A DNA stretch of 64,000 nucleotides from Oxytricha trifallax (lineage: Eukaryota; Ciliophora; Spirotrichea; Sporadotrichida; Oxytrichidae): positions 1 through 64,000 of the forward strand of contig ARYC01000105.1 of the NCBI GenBank assembly GCA_000711775.1. Direction: 5' to 3'. This document shows positions 59,131 through 64,000 of this stretch, piece after piece. Under the pieces are notes generated by a model. The model saw nothing but the letters and a program-made list of their open reading frames with translations, was not told the DNA's origin and did no database searches. The first letter of the stretch is position 1; the number at the start of each line of letters is the position of its first letter. The translations under genes and the position numbers were made by a program.

Positions 59131-60005
59131 CATAAAATACATAACAAAAAGGTAAATTTCGATAAAGTAAATCAATTTTAAAATTATTTATAGTAAAACA
59201 GCTACTTATTTGATATTTATTTAAATTAAATTATAATTTTTAAAAAGCCCTAAACTTATAATTGTGAAAATTATACTTTTTACATTTATTTTCTTAAAAT
59301 TACTCTATAAAAACGTACAGTTCTTAGATGTACAAAGTGGATGATTATACTTATTTGGTAGCTATTCTTGTAATAAAATGTAAAGATAGATTATTATTTG
59401 CACATTTTATTTTAGTGGTTTCACTCATTTATCCTATGATATCACTGTTGTGTTCAAAACATTTTGCTTGTCTATCCCATCTTTGTATCTCTATTCTCAT
59501 CATCTAAACACCCGATATTCCTGTAGTCTTGATCAAAAGTACTCTGAATGCCGAACTGTGCTATGCTTATGAACTTTACTCTTTATGCAGGGTACCCACA
59601 TTCTTTTGTTTGAATCATCATAAAAATTTGTAAAGAGTGCTTCTGTGCGCAGCGCTATTCCAATAAATTTTTGCTAGTGTTTTAGATGATCAATACCTGA
59701 CAACATACATGCTCAATCTTTTGGGCTGATATTTTTAATTTATTGCACAACATAAGAGCAAAATTATGTATTCCCAATATGTAAAAATAGCTGTGGTAGC
59801 GCTTCCCATTTCTTTTACAATAATATTAATTTAAATGATTTAATAATTGAATCAAAATAAACCTAATCATTGACAAAATCAATTTTGTAAACTAATAAAT
59901 TAAATTTTATTTTAATAAATATCAAATAAGTGGCTGTTTTAATATAAATAATTTTGAAATTGATTTACTTTATCTCAATTTACCTTTTTGTTATGTATTT
60001 TATTA
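59131..60005. mobile_element. ~100-bp inverted repeats bounding an 875-bp unit
   Basis: 59131-59230 (TAAAATACATAACAAAAAGG then TAAA...GATAAAGTAAATCAATTT) is the reverse complement of about 59903-60005 with few mismatches. The interior holds a GC-richer coding-like tract (59420-59720). It fits a non-autonomous transposon carrying captured sequence, or an inverted duplication flanking a segment. Confidence 0.6.
59440..59700 (-). pseudogene. Coding-like tract inside the inverted-repeat unit
   Basis: Minus strand reads GIALRTEALFTNFYDDSNKR, MWVPCIKSKVHKHSTVRHSE YF, and in another phase KFISIAQFGIQSTFDQDYRN then CLDDENRDTKMGQTSKMF. Both phases are open and protein-like, so a shift lies between them. 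Unknown function. Confidence 0.35.
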
Positions 60006-61240
60006 ATATTAAAAGTCCAAAAATAACTCAAAATCTTGAGTCCATACACGTGCTCATTAAACTATGTATTTATTATAGAAGAAAAACTTATAAAATACTC
60101 AACTTAATATAATATTTAAATTTTCTTTGAATGCTTACTTTAAATTTGCATAATACAACACTTTCTTGCTCTTGGAAGAGATCAAATCACATTTCAAAGT
60201 TTTTTTGTAAATTTGAATGGTGATTTTAAAATTAAATATTAATTATTTTTTTCCTCTTTAATACAATTTCTTTATCAATCTAACAATTTTTTATAATTCA
60301 ATAATAAATGTTTATAATATTTTGGTTTTATTACCCTCATTTTCTTTTTTAACTTTATGTTTAAGAATTTCTTGAAAAAGTATGTCTTTAAAATTAAAGT
60401 TATTCGAATCTATGTTTTTATTTTCATAATTAAGAAGAAGAATTATACAATTAAATCAGAGAGTTTAAATAATTTTTTTACATTGGTATGTTGATGTTTA
60501 TTAATTAAAATTATCGATTTAAATAATTTAAAATTTGATTTTGTATATTAAATATTATTTTTGATTTCGCTTTGATTTATTTCTGAATAATACTTTTTAT
60601 TTTAATGAATTTTAACTTGAGTATTTTCAAATATGCACGATTAGTAATTTTAATTGCAATTAATAAATTCATAATTGTTACAAGTACAACACCAAATTTA
60701 TCTTAGATATAATTTAATTCATTAATGTAAAACCAGCTTAATTAAGCAACTAGGGAAATTTAAATATTTAAGTAAATTAATACTTAAAAACTTAAAAGTT
60801 AAGAATTTTATAATAATATTTTTAAAAATCTATTAAAATTAACTAGGTAAGTCTTAATTTATTTTTTTTACCTAGCTCGTATAATAATTTTAATTAATTT
60901 TAAATATTTTAAATTTAATATTTAATACATTATTATTTAATCACATATTATATATTATATGTAAAAATTATTGCATTATTAAAATATATTCACTTAAATT
61001 GTTACGTTTTTCTTTTATTTAAATATGTTATCACATCTTAATATTTGTTAATAACTCTTAAAAAAGACTATAGTTAATTACATATATTTCATATATATTT
61101 TCTTTTACAATTTTCACTATCATAATAAATTAAAAACATATATCCAAATATCATTTAAATAAGTTATTATTCACTATTTTTGATTATTTAATAATTTTCT
61201 GGAAAATAAAAGTAATTTCTCTTAATGAATGAGTTCAAAG
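60006..61240. other. AT-rich spacer
   Basis: No coding-like frame. A short inverted repeat CTAGGTAA...TTACCTAG lies near 60843-60875. Confidence 0.4.
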
Positions 61241-61255
61241 CCATTAAAACGAAAA

Positions 61256-61400
61256 GTATTAAAGAGTAACAGAGAACTATGAATATTATGAGAATTTAAA
61301 TTTAGAGATTTAGTTAATTGAGTGATTATATGTTGGTAGACCATCAGAGGTCTTTGAAAGTGATTACAAACTTTTGAATGGTGATTGGCGAAAATGATAA
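61256..61400 (+). pseudogene. Short host-like tract
   Basis: Reads TENYEYYENLNLEIQLI and LYVGRPSEVFESDYKLLNGD WRK in the ciliate code, then stops. Too short for assignment. Confidence 0.28.
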
Positions 61401-61975
61401 TGATTTATGCTCTAATGAAGAGGAATTTTTTCCCATCAATAATTTTCTTGAGTTTTGGCGAACATTTACTCTTTCTTCAAATAATTTTTGCTTTTCCTTG
61501 TATTTTTTTCTATATTGATTTTTATTGAATATATATATATATATATATTATCTAAATTCACTATTAATTATACTCAAATTTAATTAACTTCTGATTATAA
61601 AAAACTTGCTAAAATTTAATTTATGTTTCAATTATTACTGCTATTTATAATTACTATCTGATGCTTTATGAATAAAAAATAGCTTCATTAAACAAGAATA
61701 AACCTTTTTCAATCATCAATCTTTAATACCACAATATTTTGAGAATATTTTGGTAAGTTTAATGCTATAAATCTTTGATAAATAACTACTTATTTTTAAT
61801 TGTAATTTTATAAAAGTATGTTTTAAAAAAAGATGAAAAAGTTTAATGAATGTATTTGGTATGATTATTAAAGTCTCTTAATTATAGAGCGAATTTATTT
61901 GAAAAATCTAATTATAGAAACTTAATTTTCTTTGAATTACAATCATTATTGTTACTTAGTAACTTTAGTTACTGC

Positions 61976-61976
<1 letters not shown>

Positions 61977-62016
<40 letters not shown>
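61977..62016. repeat. (TTA)n microsatellite
   Basis: About 13 TTA units directly 3' (minus strand) of the interrupted gene H. Confidence 0.93.
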
Positions 62017-62171
62017 GGCTTTCCAGTTGTTCTCTCAACAATATTTTTGTTTGGCATGTCACCTTAGTCATTCAATCTCCTTTGCTTCTTTGTCATCAAA
62101 ATCTTTCCGAGCTTCCTGCGATACCTCCATTGCTAATATCTCCACTAATTATTAAATTAAAAAGTTAATAG

Positions 62172-63758
62172 ATGGCACGAGGCTTTTTGTCACAAAACTT
62201 CTAAATTTAATATCAGAGTGCCTACTCTGTCATGGAAGCGCAGAATCTGCTAGATTTGTCTCCCATACTTATTCCGGAGGTTGAACCCAACTGGCTTCAG
62301 TCAGTTCTTCAATCTGAAATCTCTGAGGTTGGCTCTCAGAATCTCCACACATCGGAGTCACCGGACCCAGTGTAGATCCATACTACCTAGTAGCCTCCTA
62401 TTTAGTACCCTGACCTATCTCCAGAACAACATACCGATCTGATCCTAGAACAGAATAGTATACCGATCACCGGCAACGAAAATATCCAAGCCCTTAGGTA
62501 GAACACTAATCCTACTAGACTTGATAAGATGGTCATCCTCGGATCACACCTAATCCAACCTTACTACCTCTGGTGGAAAAGAACTAAGATTAAAATTTCC
62601 AGAGGTACTCCTTAAGGTGGAAAACTTTCGCCTCTCTTTTTCGTACTAGTACTAGATACTGCCCTCAAAACCTTTGAGATAAAATACAACTTCCCTATCT
62701 TCAAACACATTAAGATCTATGCTGATGACATGGTTATTATATTCTAATCTGACCACGACATTCCTCTCATAAAATAGTAATTAAGGGAACATTTATTCTC
62801 TTTCGGCCTGGTCATCAATTATGCCAAATGTGCCGAAATCAACAAAGGCTAGTTCGAATTTGACCTCAGAGCTCAAACTCATTTTAAGTACTTAGGAGTT
62901 GACATCCACAAAGACCCTATTAAGAACTTTCAATTTCTCCTTAAGGAAATCTAAGATGAACTCAAAAACACTTATATAAGACTCTTCAAAGGCGACTAAG
63001 CCCTTTACAGTAGAGTATACCAATAGTATATTTACTCCAAGTTCTAATTTAAAATCTGTCCCTTGCTTCTAACTCTCAATAATCAAGACTTTTTTAAAGC
63101 CATTGATATTCTTAAAAGAAAACTAGTAAGCTTTACTATAAAGGCCGACCCAATTCTTAAAATGTTCTTTAGTAATCAACTAAGAACCTATGACTCCTCC
63201 CCCTTTCACATGGAATTGTTCATAGCCCATAAAGTAGGTCGCAAATACAACATATAGGACACCTAAAACTACTAATTCAATAATATCGAATAACTTTCGA
63301 TTGGAAAAATGCAGAGGATTCTCACGAACCTCCAAACGTATTCAGGCATTGGTGTTCACAATCACTACCTATCAAGAAAGGAATACTTCCTAAAACTTCC
63401 CCTGAAATACGTTCCTAACACACTAGCAGTGGCCTTACAAAACGGCCCTAAGTTCTTTGGTAAAAATTTCAGATGCTCAGTTTGTAAAAGCATCTATTCT
63501 AGACCCTGTTACAACCATCACCTACCTACATTCAGAGATGAAGTATCTGCTACAATCCGAGAACTTATCGAACTCATGAAAGAAAGAGAAGAACTCTTAG
63601 AAGAAGAAGATAAATATCATGAGACAATGGAGACATGCCAAGAACAACTAAGATTCATTAAAAACAAACTTAAAGCTTCCGAAACTAGGCTCAAAAGTCA
63701 TCTTTGGTAGACATACCAAGATCTGACAACAAAAAGGGACTCCGTCCCTTCATAATGA
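62172..63758 (+). CDS. Reverse-transcriptase-like protein, 528 aa, uninterrupted
   Basis: ATG 62172 (MARGFLSQNF; a second ATG at 62233) to TGA 63756-63758, no TGA inside and over 25 TAA/TAG Gln codons. The N-terminal ~115 residues are Pro/Gln/Ser-rich (SPILIPEVEPNWLQSVLQSE). Then comes part of an RT palm: SRGTPQGGKLSPLFFVLVLD (motif B, about 62600), IYADDMVIIF (motif C, about 62710), FGLVINYAKC, HFKYLGVDIH. Downstream: thumb-like region, a CSVC...CYNHH zinc-knuckle-like motif (63475-63512), and a coiled coil (MKEREELLEEEDKYHETM). Motif A, which carries the first catalytic Asp, and the earlier finger motifs are absent, and there is no endonuclease. The intact frame implies a recent copy of an internally deleted but in-frame ORF2. 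Confidence 0.8.
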
Positions 63759-63792
63759 TATGCTCATGGGGTCTTGAACCCTCGATGCGAGT

Positions 63793-63794
63793 TA

Positions 63795-63830
<36 letters not shown>
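63793..63830. repeat. (TTA)n tail of LINE G
   Basis: About 12 TTA units immediately before the right-hand target duplication. Confidence 0.9.
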
Positions 63831-63831
<1 letters not shown>

Positions 63832-64000
63832 CTCCACTATATTATTTCTCTTTGATCTTTCTCTTTGTGGTCTACCTCCAAGACATCTTCTATCATAGTC
63901 TTGTCCTCTGAATTCAACATATTCATCTCTACAGTCACAGTAGTCAACCCTGCATCCCTTTGTTATCGTCATCGTCTCTTCTCTCGCGCTTCTCTAGCTC

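Larger units (their letters stand above)
62136..63839 (+). mobile_element. LINE G with target duplication and (TTA)n tail
   Basis: Flanked by the exact 12-bp duplication ATATCTCCACTA (62136-62147 and 63828-63839). Element body 62148-63827 (1680 bp). It ends in a hairpin-rich 3' UTR (AGGGACTCCGTCCCT at 63735-63749; GGGTCTTGAACCC at 63769-63781) and a (TTA)n tail (about 63793-63827), like element F. It carries one long intact frame. Much shorter than a complete LINE, so it is 5'- or internally reduced. Confidence 0.82.
62068..64000 (-). pseudogene. Minus-strand gene H, interrupted by LINE G
   Basis: With the LINE and one copy of its 12-bp target duplication removed, the minus strand is open from the window edge (64000) to TGA 62070-62068. 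Reads TMTITKGCRVDYCDCRDEYV, EFRGQDYDRRCLGGRPQRER, SKRNNIVEILAMEVSQEARK, DFDDKEAKEIE. The frame runs straight through the insertion point, showing G is a clean insertion into coding sequence. A (TAA)n run follows 50 bp after the stop, so H could itself be a retroelement; otherwise a host gene. N-terminus outside the window. Confidence 0.5.

Noticed and set aside
61932-62168. Poly-Tyr and poly-Leu frames over the TTA run
   Set aside because: Translation of the microsatellite, not genes.
1-64000. Retroviral, LTR or Polinton-type elements
   Set aside because: No protease, integrase, envelope or capsid-like protein and no long direct terminal repeats seen; the only reverse-transcriptase motifs belong to LINE G.

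Overview
The window reads as germline (micronuclear) DNA of a stichotrich ciliate of the Oxytricha/Stylonychia/Tetmemena type. Three observations support this. Every long coding frame uses TAA and TAG as sense codons (glutamine) and only TGA as stop. The background is very AT-rich and broken into short coding tracts separated by AT-rich spacers, as expected for macronuclear-destined segments and internal eliminated sequences. Three Tc1/mariner-class transposons end in C4A4/G4T4 telomere-like repeats, the signature of TBE (telomere-bearing) elements. No complete, uninterrupted host gene is visible, and no tRNA, rRNA, CRISPR or virus-like element was recognised.

Layout: 1-2791 is the right part of TBE-A (22-kDa gene and zinc-finger/kinase gene). 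2792-6560 is AT-rich with an 87-aa minus frame and an orphan G4T4 motif. 6828-8415 is a retroelement-like insertion (F) with a (TTA)n tail and a 13-bp target duplication. 9161-13494 is a divergent TBE-like element (D). 15545-16144 is a GC-rich island. 16785-17229 is a MITE with palindromic ends. 17579-21119 holds tracts of an Asn/Gln/Gly-rich host-like gene. 22240-23200 is an old tandem repeat. 23728-27673 is a second TBE-like element (E). A 92-bp repeat lies at 23.5, 27.8 and 32.5 kb. TBE-B (28451-32472) is inserted in one of its units and a foldback (32738-33155) follows. 33999-36085 and 36910-37417 are host-like tracts including EF-hands. 40.3-45.4 kb holds host-like or element-like tracts. 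45.7-50.6 kb holds a run of plus-strand tracts. 50632-51183 is a foldback. TBE-C (51563-54818) sits beside a degenerate duplicate of the 35-kb tract. 55.1-61.4 kb is AT-rich with short tracts. 61972-64000 holds a minus-strand gene interrupted by a LINE (G) with an uninterrupted 528-codon reverse-transcriptase-like frame.

The five DNA transposons share one plan: transposase and 22-kDa gene tail to tail, then a zinc-finger gene divergent from the 22-kDa gene. The 22-kDa gene carries a tiny intron at the same place in all five copies. In TBE-A, B and C the third gene is zinc finger plus kinase. In D and E the kinase is replaced by a different domain and no telomeric ends are seen. D and E are the best candidate for an undescribed family. 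All functional statements are inferred from reading the sequence; no database search was possible.
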